A stretch of DNA of 49,800 nt, from assembly GCA_021814615.1 (NCBI GenBank), contig JAKAHZ010000008.1, forward strand, positions 1 to 49,800, read 5' to 3'. Below, piece by piece: positions 42,552 to 49,800 of this stretch. The stretch comes from Nitrospirota bacterium (lineage in GTDB: Bacteria; Nitrospirota; UBA9217). Numbering within the stretch: position 1 is the stretch's first letter; each line of letters begins with the position of its first letter. Position numbers and translations under genes: made by a program. The notes under the pieces are model-generated. The model saw nothing but the letters and a program-made list of their open reading frames with translations, was not told where the DNA came from and did no database searches.

Positions 42552-43154
42552 ATGAAAAAAATCCTGTCACAATCAAAAGGCGCGGTGCTCCTGAGCTCGC
42601 TGCTCTTTCTGGTGATCGTTACGGTCGTGGCTGCGGGAGCGCTGATGTTCTCCACGGTTCAGATGAAGGTGTCCTATGGCGTGGCCCGATGGGAATCAGC
42701 GCTTTCCGCAGCAGAAGGCGGCATCAACTATGTTATTCCGCTTGTCCAGAACATCCACTATACCAACAAAATCCCAACAACATATTCATCGATCGTTGTG
42801 GATCCTGCCTTGGTGACGGAGTTGAGCGATGCTTCCAAGTGGAATGACAAGGATACCGATGGCGGCGATGTTTTTATTCCATCTACGAGCGCAAAGACCA
42901 TCAACGCAATGGATGTCAAGATCGATATCGACGCCATCGGATCGGTGGTGATCGCCGGCAGCGACATCCAATTCGACTATCGGACGCAGACTGCAGGCGG
43001 TGGCGGCGGAAGAGACGACCAAGGCGGCATCAGCCGTTCGGGCGGAGGCGCTTCGGGCGCCATGCTGAAAGGCTACATGATCTCGAGTTCCGCGTCGACG
43101 CCCGCGGGCACGACAAGAGCTCGCATGCAGCAAGTGCTTTGGCTGCGGTTCTGA
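42552..43154 (+). CDS. pilX: PilX-type minor pseudopilin
   Basis: This 200-residue protein has a leader ending SKG, then AVLLSSLLFLVIVTVVAAGAL. Mature position +5 is Ser, not Glu, as in PilX/GspK tip proteins, which lack the usual Glu. A SAAEGGINY segment follows the helix, also typical of PilX. ATG 42552 has GAGG (42542-42545) 6 nt upstream; ATG 42537 overlaps the pilW stop and is an alternative. A Gly-rich loop lies near residue 155. Confidence 0.82.
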   Translation: MKKILSQSKGAVLLSSLLFLVIVTVVAAGALMFSTVQMKVSYGVARWESALSAAEGGINYVIPLVQNIHYTNKIPTTYSSIVVDPALVTELSDASKWNDKDTDGGDVFIPSTSAKTINAMDVKIDIDAIGSVVIAGSDIQFDYRTQTAGGGGGRDDQGGISRSGGGASGAMLKGYMISSSASTPAGTTRARMQQVLWLRF

Positions 43155-43201
43155 AGCAGTTGTCTGAGATGTATTGCTAAAGAAAAGCGAGGTGACCATT
43201 T

Positions 43202-43510
43202 ATGAACCGACGAATTATTCTCATGGCAGCTCTATTCATCGTTGCAGCAGGACTTGCAGGTTCCGTATTTGCAGCTGAAAAAAAGACTGCGAATCCCTTT
43301 GTTACCGGTGAACTGACGTCGGTGGAAAGCGACGGAACCGTGGTGATCGATAACAACGGTTACCTGGTATCTCCCTTTGCATTGATCCTTGACGGAAAGA
43401 AGAGGAAGGTTCCGCTTTCCGCGATACCGATCCCTTCGCCGGTGTATATCGAATTTACCTACTCTACCGCGGGCCCTGTAATCAATCTCTTGAGAGTTAA
43501 TCCGCAGTAG
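43202..43510 (+). CDS. Small secreted protein between pilX and pilY1
   Basis: This 102-residue protein has a signal peptide (LMAALFIVAAGLAGSVFA, cleavage near residue 24) and a short strand-rich domain (VTGELTSVESDGTVVIDNNGY, cut here, then VYIEFTYSTAG). It could be a periplasmic OB-like or beta-sandwich unit. GAGGTGA precedes ATG 43202. Position suggests a part in pilus assembly. No family is claimed. Confidence 0.7.
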   Translation: MNRRIILMAALFIVAAGLAGSVFAAEKKTANPFVTGELTSVESDGTVVIDNNGYLVSPFALILDGKKRKVPLSAIPIPSPVYIEFTYSTAGPVINLLRVNPQ

Positions 43511-43543
43511 GGGCATAGCGCTAATTTAAGGAAGGTGAATGTC

Positions 43544-46500
43544 ATGGGAACAAACATCCTTCGATCAACGGTGATCTTCTCAGTCGCTTTGCTCTTCATT
43601 GTTGCAGGAGCCGATATGGCCTTTGCCGGCGATGCCTGGCTGGATATGAACGGCATCCGGACCGACAACGTGAACCTGAACGGCACGCATGTCACGAATG
43701 CGACGTATTGGATAGATCCGCCCTTCCTGAGTTCCAAGGTCCCCCCGAATGTGATGATCGTGCTCGACAACTCGGGAAGCATGAACGATCAAGCCTATGC
43801 AAGCGCGTACGATCCCTCGCAATTTGTGAGCAAAAACTATTTCGGATATTTCGAGCCGCAAAAATGTTTCACCTATCAGGCGTCGGAATGGCATATAATC
43901 GGCGATGCGGATCCGGTCAATGGATGCATGGCCTTTGCAGGATCAGCAAGTGTCACAAATCCCGTTGCCTTGGGCAGCTTTCTCAATTGGGCTACGACAC
44001 GGAGGGTTGAGGCGGCAAAAAAACTGCTGGTCGGAGGAAAGGCGAATCCCCGGTCCATGACAACTGGATGCTGCGTGAAAGTGACCGGGGAGGGCTCATC
44101 GGGCTGGAGTTTCAGCAAGAACTTTGACAATACGACGAACCCGGGAGTGATCCTGCCTTTTAACGGGAATTATAAGTACAGTGTTTCCGGCTCGAACAAT
44201 AACGATAACCTTACAGTGAGCCCGCTGATCTCCGGCACGAATACAACCAATCTTTTCCCTTTGGGAGACATTTCCGCGCCTGCGGACTGGGTGGTTGCGG
44301 GGGCTCCGACCGCGTGGCAGGCGGTTAGTGAGGCGACCGCGGACAGCGCGACGACCATTACGAACAAAAAGTCAGCAAACGTTCCCGCTCTTTTTGATTA
44401 CGACTTTACCGGCACGGGATCGGGAGTCATTTCGTCCGTTGAAGTCATCGCGGTTGCCAAGAAAAGCTCAAAAGTCACGATGAGATTTCAAGGCATTCTG
44501 CAAGTGAATGGCACGAATTATGCGTCGAACTATTCCAATCTCAGCACGTCATTCAGCAAGTATAGCTTCTCTTGGACATTGAATCCGAGCACGAATCTTC
44601 CCTGGACCTGGTTGGACATCAAGACCGGCGGCGTGGGTGCGCTGAACGCTTTTGGCATCCAGGCGTATACGCTTCCCAACGCGACAGATTTTCCCACGAT
44701 CACCCAGGTGTATCTCAAGATCACAACGACCTCTCCGTCTGGAACGTATGGCATTACCATTGACACGGGTCAGACACAGATCAGCGGCATCATGGACAGC
44801 TTGAGTTCTGATGCTCGTTTTGGACTGGCTTACTACAATAATGACAACGGTGGCCATGTGGATACGTATATAGGTTTTGGGATATCGTCAAGCACACTGA
44901 CCTCTATCGGGAACATGTCGCCCGGCACATTTACGCCTTTGGCAGAGACGCTGTATGAGTTGGTGGGGTACTTCCGGCAGGATGCTCCCTATCTGAATAA
45001 TTCTCCCGCTGATTACAAGATCGGAGCGCAATATGATCCCTATTACTATCAATATTCTACACTCGCCGGCTCCGGCCTGCTGGACCAATACGTTCCCTGC
45101 GCCAAATCCTTTGTTCTGATGCTAACCGATGGCGAACCCACAATGGACCAGAATATCCCGGCGTGGCTCCAGGATTACGACAATGATGCCGATGACCCCA
45201 CTCCGGACAGCCGGTATCCATCGAGCGGGTCGGATTTTTTGGATGACGTCGCCCTCTGGGCCAGAACCGTGGATCACCGTTCCGATCTGAACGGCATACA
45301 GAACATCGTTATCTATCCGGTCTTCATGTTCGGAAAAGGATCTCTGCTTCTGCAGAGTGCCGCTATCAACGGCGGTTTTGAGGATCTCGACGGCAACAAC
45401 AAGCCGAGCTGCCTTGGCGCCGATGGAAAGGTCAATCCCGCAGCAACACAGGATCAATTGAGAGAATGCTATCGTGACTCGAACGGAAGCGGCGTGATCG
45501 ACCCCTACGATCCTGTCTCGAATCCCGATGGGGATCTTCCACTCACCTATTTCCAGGGAGACGACGGATACGAACTGCAGTCCAGCATCATCGATGCCAT
45601 TGCTGCGATCATGAAACGGGCGGCGTCGGGTACAAGCGTGTCGGTGCTCGGTTCGTCATGGAAGGGCGAAGGCGCCATGCACCAGGCATACTTCTATCCG
45701 GAGAAGGTCGAGGGGCTGAGGCGCATCAAATGGACGGGGTATTTCCATTCGCTCTTCGTCGACCGGAACGGATTGATCCATGAAGATTCGAACGGCGACG
45801 GCAAACTAACCGCTGCTGACGACAAGGTCGTGCAGTTCGAATTTCTCCCCGGATCGGATACGAAAGTGAAATATTTCTGGGATGTCGTGAACAATGTTAC
45901 CGGTGATCCGGTTCCGGACGGGGTCCCCGATACGCTGACCCCCATCGCAACGGTCAATATCACGGACCTGCACCCTATCTATGACGCCGGCAAACTTCTT
46001 GCCAAACGAGATCCCGCCGACCGTACTATTTTCACGGTTGTCGGTACCGACGCGGCGTCGTATCTCAAATATAATTTTACAGACATGAATGCTGCGGCTC
46101 TCAGACCCTTCCTGCGCGCGAAAACGTCGGCCGATGCGGCCAATCTGATCAATTTCATCCGCGGCGCCAAAATCACCGGATGGCGCGACCGAGACCTGAC
46201 GGTTGACGGCGTGCTCCAGACCTGGAAACTCGGCGATGTGGTGTTCTCCGACCCGATCGTGGTCGGACCGCCGGCGGAAAATTTCGACCTGATCTACGGC
46301 GATACCACCTACAAGGACTACTGGACCCACTGGCAGGACCGCAGGAATGTGATCTATGTCGGCAGCAATGACGGCATGCTGCACGCATTCAATGCGGGGT
46401 TCTCCGTTTCGTCATCAGAGCAGAATGTCACGCCTACAACCATGCAGGTCGCCTTCTGCGAGGCCTATAATGCCGCGAAGAACGGTTGCGCAGGTGATGC

Positions 46501-48022
46501 GTTGAATCCGCTGGGCAAGGAGCTCTGGGGCTTCATCCCGCGGGATGTCCTGCCTCACTTGGCCTGGCTGGCGGATCCGGATTACGCACATGTATACTAT
46601 GTTGACCAGGTCCCACGGGTCTTCGATGCGCGGGTCTTTGCAGCGGACGCGGACCATGTGAACGGCTGGGGAACCATGCTCATCATCGGCATGCGGTTTG
46701 GCGGCGGCGAGATGGATGTGAGCGATACCTTCGGCGCCGGTCCCAAGATCAACCAGTTCAAATCTTCCTGGTTTGCCATCGACATCACCAACCCCGATTC
46801 GCCCAGGTTCATGTGGCGCTTCTCGGATCAGGATCTCGGATTTACCACAAGCCTTCCGACCATCGTGAAGGTCGGTCAGATTCCCGGCGACAGCTGGTTC
46901 GCCGTATTCGGATCCGGCCCATCCAATTTCCGCGCGGGCCGCGTCGTGGATTTGACTATCACGAACACAAAATTCACCAAGGACGGAGTGGTCTCTACAC
47001 TGCCGCCGGGAATGACCTCGACCAATCCCTTTTTGTTCGCCATCGATCTGAAGACGGGAACCGCACTGAACTCCTGGACCGCCGATGCCTCGTCCAGCAG
47101 AAAGGGCGTGTATAAGGCGAGCTATTTCTCCGGGTTTTTCTCCGGCCCCACGAACGTCGATTACCCCCTCGATTTCTCGAGCGACATGATCTATGCCGGG
47201 AGCATTTATTGCTCGGCAAATTGTTCGCTCGACGGGTACGGCACCTGGTCCGGCGAGATGCTCCGCTGGAAGACCAACAATTCATCCGATCCGGGGAAAT
47301 GGTCGGCATCACAACTCTTCAATGCCGCCCAACCGATCTCTGCCAAGCCGAACGCAGCGCTAGATCCTCGGGGTAACGTGTGGGTTTATTTCGGTACCGG
47401 CAGGTTCCTGCATATTGACGATCGTTTCGATACTACCGCCAATTATCTTTACGGGATCAAGGATACCTGCTATTACTCGGGCTGCGGGACCTCCATTGCC
47501 AATGACGCGAAGATTCTCGATTCCAACACCTACGTTGTGCAGACGGACGGATCGCTCCTGCCCCAGGTTCCGGCGGGAATATTCGGAGCGGGTTCCCCAA
47601 CATCCTCGATCGGCACCTTTGACGACCTGAAAGACTACATGGCTTCTTCCGGTGCCGGATGGAAAATCGCTTTAGGGCCTTCCGAACGCATGACAGTTAA
47701 CGGCTTTGTGGTCGGCGGCGTTGCAGGTTTCGGCACGTATATTCCGAATAAAGACCTCTGCGAATTCGAGGGACAGTCGAAGCAGTATGCGCCTTCGTAC
47801 CTGACGGGGACTGCTGTGTATATCCCGAACGCAACTTGGAGCCCCACCCTGTCGGTCACGTCAGGCAGCGGTATGCCGAGCGCCCCGGCAGTGCACGTCG
47901 ATGCCCACGGCAATGTTCGCCTCTTCCTCCAGAAGAGCACCGGTGAAGTCAAGATTCTTGACATGAAGATGATCCAGAACATCACCGGCGGCCTCGGATT
48001 CGGAGGAGAAACGGCTGATTGA
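43544..48022 (+). CDS. pilY1: PilY1-type pilus adhesin/assembly protein
   Basis: This 1492-residue protein has a signal peptide, an N-terminal von Willebrand A-like region with MIDAS motif DNSGSM at residue 75, and a C-terminal PilY1 beta-propeller region (YVGSNDGMLHAFNAGF, then ELWGFIPRD, then VYFGTGRFL). Two EF-hand-like loops, DSNGSGVIDPYD at about 645 and DSNGDGKLTAADD at about 748, may bind Ca. PilY1 sits at the pilus tip and acts in adhesion, surface sensing and retraction control. AAGGAAGG lies 8 nt before ATG 43544. It ends the pilus cluster and is followed by a strong terminator. Confidence 0.92.
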   Translation: MGTNILRSTVIFSVALLFIVAGADMAFAGDAWLDMNGIRTDNVNLNGTHVTNATYWIDPPFLSSKVPPNVMIVLDNSGSMNDQAYASAYDPSQFVSKNYFGYFEPQKCFTYQASEWHIIGDADPVNGCMAFAGSASVTNPVALGSFLNWATTRRVEAAKKLLVGGKANPRSMTTGCCVKVTGEGSSGWSFSKNFDNTTNPGVILPFNGNYKYSVSGSNNNDNLTVSPLISGTNTTNLFPLGDISAPADWVVAGAPTAWQAVSEATADSATTITNKKSANVPALFDYDFTGTGSGVISSVEVIAVAKKSSKVTMRFQGILQVNGTNYASNYSNLSTSFSKYSFSWTLNPSTNLPWTWLDIKTGGVGALNAFGIQAYTLPNATDFPTITQVYLKITTTSPSGTYGITIDTGQTQISGIMDSLSSDARFGLAYYNNDNGGHVDTYIGFGISSSTLTSIGNMSPGTFTPLAETLYELVGYFRQDAPYLNNSPADYKIGAQYDPYYYQYSTLAGSGLLDQYVPCAKSFVLMLTDGEPTMDQNIPAWLQDYDNDADDPTPDSRYPSSGSDFLDDVALWARTVDHRSDLNGIQNIVIYPVFMFGKGSLLLQSAAINGGFEDLDGNNKPSCLGADGKVNPAATQDQLRECYRDSNGSGVIDPYDPVSNPDGDLPLTYFQGDDGYELQSSIIDAIAAIMKRAASGTSVSVLGSSWKGEGAMHQAYFYPEKVEGLRRIKWTGYFHSLFVDRNGLIHEDSNGDGKLTAADDKVVQFEFLPGSDTKVKYFWDVVNNVTGDPVPDGVPDTLTPIATVNITDLHPIYDAGKLLAKRDPADRTIFTVVGTDAASYLKYNFTDMNAAALRPFLRAKTSADAANLINFIRGAKITGWRDRDLTVDGVLQTWKLGDVVFSDPIVVGPPAENFDLIYGDTTYKDYWTHWQDRRNVIYVGSNDGMLHAFNAGFSVSSSEQNVTPTTMQVAFCEAYNAAKNGCAGDALNPLGKELWGFIPRDVLPHLAWLADPDYAHVYYVDQVPRVFDARVFAADADHVNGWGTMLIIGMRFGGGEMDVSDTFGAGPKINQFKSSWFAIDITNPDSPRFMWRFSDQDLGFTTSLPTIVKVGQIPGDSWFAVFGSGPSNFRAGRVVDLTITNTKFTKDGVVSTLPPGMTSTNPFLFAIDLKTGTALNSWTADASSSRKGVYKASYFSGFFSGPTNVDYPLDFSSDMIYAGSIYCSANCSLDGYGTWSGEMLRWKTNNSSDPGKWSASQLFNAAQPISAKPNAALDPRGNVWVYFGTGRFLHIDDRFDTTANYLYGIKDTCYYSGCGTSIANDAKILDSNTYVVQTDGSLLPQVPAGIFGAGSPTSSIGTFDDLKDYMASSGAGWKIALGPSERMTVNGFVVGGVAGFGTYIPNKDLCEFEGQSKQYAPSYLTGTAVYIPNATWSPTLSVTSGSGMPSAPAVHVDAHGNVRLFLQKSTGEVKILDMKMIQNITGGLGFGGETAD

Positions 48023-48053
48023 TCCGTCACCAAGCAACACCGAATGTTTGCAA

Positions 48054-48086
48054 GGGGCAGATCTCCTGGATCTGCCCGTTTTTTTT
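48054..48086 (+). terminator. Terminator of the pilus cluster
   Basis: GGGCAGATC (48055-48063) pairs perfectly with GATCTGCCC (48069-48077) and is followed by G and eight T. Confidence 0.92.
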
Positions 48087-48112
48087 ATTTCAGTTCGTCA
48101 CAGTCGGACTGG

Positions 48113-48141
48113 TTGTGTTTTCGCCAAAAAATCATTATAAT
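48113..48141 (+). promoter_or_regulatory. Promoter of the Ig-like lipoprotein gene
   Basis: TTGTGT (48113-48118), 17 bp, perfect TATAAT (48136-48141), about 60 nt before ATG 48202. Confidence 0.6.
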
Positions 48142-48201
48142 ACCATCGTCTTTGAGAAAGGCAGCCGCAGACATCGATCGCTTTTCCGAAGGAGGCCTCT
48201 G

Positions 48202-49143
48202 ATGAGGTTGAAGCGCTGGGCGTTGTTGCTGTTTCTCATGGTTCTTGCGGCTGTTTCATGCACACAGGAATCGGCTCGAAAGCCGGTTGGCGGCGCTGCG
48301 GTCACGGGAGGGGGAAGCGCGGGGACTGTTGATTTCGCGGAGATCGTTTCGCCGGGATTCAGGTCCGATCAGCCCCTGACCGTGCATTTTACGACAAAAC
48401 AGAATATTCAGCGAATAGAAGCATTCAGGTATACCTGGTATGTGAACGGCTCGCCTGCATCAGGGACAACGGGGAACGTGCTCGATCCCAAGGATTTTCG
48501 GCGCGGAGATGCGGTGCAGGTCGAGGTTACGCCGTCGGATGGCGCGACAATGGGAACGCCATTCCGCTCTGAGTCCGTTACCATCAAGAACAGCCCCCCG
48601 GTGATGACATCGGTTGGATTAAGGCCCATACCCGCATTTGCCGGAGACACAATAACTGTTTCAGCTGAAGCATCGGATGTGGACGGCGATGCTGTCTCGT
48701 ACTCCTATCAATGGCTCGTAAATGATAAGAAAGTGCCCGGCGGCGAGCAGGGAACCTTTCCCACTGCCGGTCTCAAGAAGAAAGACACCATCACTGCCAT
48801 TGTCACCCCCTTCGACGGAACTGATCGCGGCCAGGAGATGTATACCAATTCGCTGGCTCTTTCCGACCGGGTACCTGATATTACTTCGACACCTCCATCA
48901 GGGCTTCAGGACGGTGTGTTCGTTTATCAGGTTATCGCCAAGGATCCTGACGGCGATCCTGTTACCTATGCGCTCGACAACGCGCCCACGGGCATGACCA
49001 TCGACGGATCGAGCGGTATGATCCGCTGGACCCCGACGGGAACGCCGGGAGAACGGCAGTCGTTATCCGTAAAAATATCCGTTTCTGACAACGACGGCGG
49101 CGTCGCATTCCAGGAGTTCACCCTGAACATCGAGCTCAAATGA
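48202..49143 (+). CDS. Lipoprotein with Ig-like repeats
   Basis: This 313-residue protein has a signal (WALLLFLMVLAAVSC) with a lipobox-like AVSC at residues 17-20, then a Gly-rich linker. Three beta-sandwich units follow: two related Ig/PKD-like units (YTWYVNGSP and YSYQWLVNDKKV, each followed by a TPxDG motif) and a He_PIG-like unit (ALDNAPTGMTIDGSSGMIRW). It is probably a cell-surface or periplasmic binding protein. AAGGAGG lies 6 nt before ATG 48202. A longer frame to 48019 crosses the terminator and is rejected. Confidence 0.82.
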   Translation: MRLKRWALLLFLMVLAAVSCTQESARKPVGGAAVTGGGSAGTVDFAEIVSPGFRSDQPLTVHFTTKQNIQRIEAFRYTWYVNGSPASGTTGNVLDPKDFRRGDAVQVEVTPSDGATMGTPFRSESVTIKNSPPVMTSVGLRPIPAFAGDTITVSAEASDVDGDAVSYSYQWLVNDKKVPGGEQGTFPTAGLKKKDTITAIVTPFDGTDRGQEMYTNSLALSDRVPDITSTPPSGLQDGVFVYQVIAKDPDGDPVTYALDNAPTGMTIDGSSGMIRWTPTGTPGERQSLSVKISVSDNDGGVAFQEFTLNIELK

Positions 49144-49204
49144 TTTTTCGGGCAGACTTGTCTCCGTTGAGTGCGCCGTCATGTTCGTTGGTGTTCCGTT
49201 TATC

Positions 49205-49228
49205 CGAGCGTCGAAAGACGCTCGTTTT
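49205..49228 (+). terminator. Terminator before maf
   Basis: CGAGCGTC (49205-49212), a GAAA tetraloop, GACGCTCG (49217-49224) and TTTT form a compact terminator after the lipoprotein gene. Confidence 0.9.
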
Positions 49229-49244
49229 GTTTAATGGAGAAAGA

Positions 49245-49800
49245 ATGTACCTTCCCATCGTTCTCGCATCAACCTCCCCCCGCAGAAGGGAATTGCTGAA
49301 GCAGATCGGTCTGGATTTTTCCGTCGTTCCTGCTGATGTCGATGAGCGCGCTCTCCCGGGGGAGCGTGCGGAAGTGCATGCACTTCGCCTTGCCCGGGAA
49401 AAGGCGGAGGTCGTGGCTGGAAAGATTGCGAGAGGGGTGGTGATCGCTGCGGATACGATCGTCGTTCTGGATGGTCAGATACTCGGCAAACCAGCCGGTC
49501 CGGCGGATGCCAGACGGATGCTTGCCCAGCTTTCCGGCAGGGAGCACAGCGTTATGACCGGCATCGCAGTTGCCGAGGTACCGGCCGGAAGGCTGGCGAC
49601 GGACCTGGCGGTTACCGCGGTCCGTTTCAGACAGCTCGCTCCGGAGGAGATTGACGCTTATGTGGCGACCGGCGAGCCCCTTGACAAAGCAGGGGCGTAC
49701 GGGATCCAGGAAAAGGGCGCCCTTTTTGTCGAAAAGATCGACGGATGCTATTCAAATGTCGTCGGCCTGCCACTTGCGAGACTCGGTTTTTTGCTCAAGA
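49245..49800 (+). CDS. maf: Maf-family nucleotide pyrophosphatase (partial, cut by window end)
   Basis: The frame is open to the window edge. It begins LASTSPRRRELLKQIGLDF, the Maf signature, and continues with ARGVVIAADTIVVLDGQILGKP and the catalytic-site segment AGAYGIQEKGALFVEKIDG, then YSNVVGLPLA. Maf proteins hydrolyse non-canonical or modified nucleoside triphosphates such as methyl-UTP or dTTP. GGAG (49236-49239) lies 5 nt before ATG 49245. About 185 codons are visible, so only a short C-terminal end is missing. Confidence 0.93.
   Translation, partial: MYLPIVLASTSPRRRELLKQIGLDFSVVPADVDERALPGERAEVHALRLAREKAEVVAGKIARGVVIAADTIVVLDGQILGKPAGPADARRMLAQLSGREHSVMTGIAVAEVPAGRLATDLAVTAVRFRQLAPEEIDAYVATGEPLDKAGAYGIQEKGALFVEKIDGCYSNVVGLPLARLGFLLK

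Overview
The window is GC-rich, densely packed bacterial chromosome, mostly on the + strand. No insertion sequence, integrase, CRISPR array, rRNA or tRNA was recognised. A Gram-negative, respiring bacterium of the Desulfobacterota (Geobacter-like) or Nitrospirota type is the best inference. The reasons are a ten-haem NapC-like cytochrome, DUF465, DUF4388 and DUF3786-like proteins, a PilY1/minor-pseudopilin cluster, a probable sigma-54 promoter and a probable selenoprotein. The phylum cannot be fixed from this sequence alone.

Layout. 1-3440: tail of an Arg/Gly-rich protein, acylphosphatase, a DUF4253-like lipoprotein, then tsaB-rimI. 3595-3834: a DUF465 gene closed by terminators. 3945-19553: a long biosynthetic array, ilvD-ilvB-ilvN-lipoprotein-ilvC-psd-pssA-leuA-leuC-leuD-leuB-asd, followed by an ASADH-like paralogue that lacks the catalytic Cys and by the cytochrome. 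It covers valine, isoleucine and leucine synthesis, phosphatidylethanolamine synthesis and the aspartate-semialdehyde branch point. 19554-26989: a small HTH regulator, suhB, a DUF362-ferredoxin, a divergent pair (duplicated helical protein / HNH nuclease), a small beta-barrel protein, DUF4388, DUF3786-like, pyrF and pyrE. 26990-28841: an RpoD-family sigma factor behind three candidate promoters. 28932-32112 (- strand): a hypothetical gene, an APS-kinase-like protein, an APH-fold kinase and a ThiI-like PP-loop protein. 32257-39254: a signal-peptide rhodanese interrupted by an in-frame TGA, an IclR regulator, larE, purD, purE, DUF89, tsaC and a PIN-PhoH ATPase. 39547-48022: pseudopilins, a zinc ribbon and PilY1. 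48202-49800: an Ig-like lipoprotein and the 5' part of a maf gene.

Main points of interest. (1) The rhodanese gene reads through a TGA at 32536, at a conserved Cys position, into an intact C-terminal half. A GC-rich hairpin lies at bacterial-SECIS distance, so a selenocysteine rhodanese is likely. (2) Seven spacers of the ilv/leu/asd array each hold a different word-like short-period repeat (7, 8 or about 9 bp), six of them with a clear inverted second arm. (3) Four genes (leuC, larE, and the - strand genes starting at 22964 and 29378) have good -35/-10 pairs whose predicted start lies 0-4 nt from the ATG and no Shine-Dalgarno, which suggests leaderless mRNAs. (4) A USG-1-like ASADH paralogue with Cys replaced by Ser follows the intact asd.
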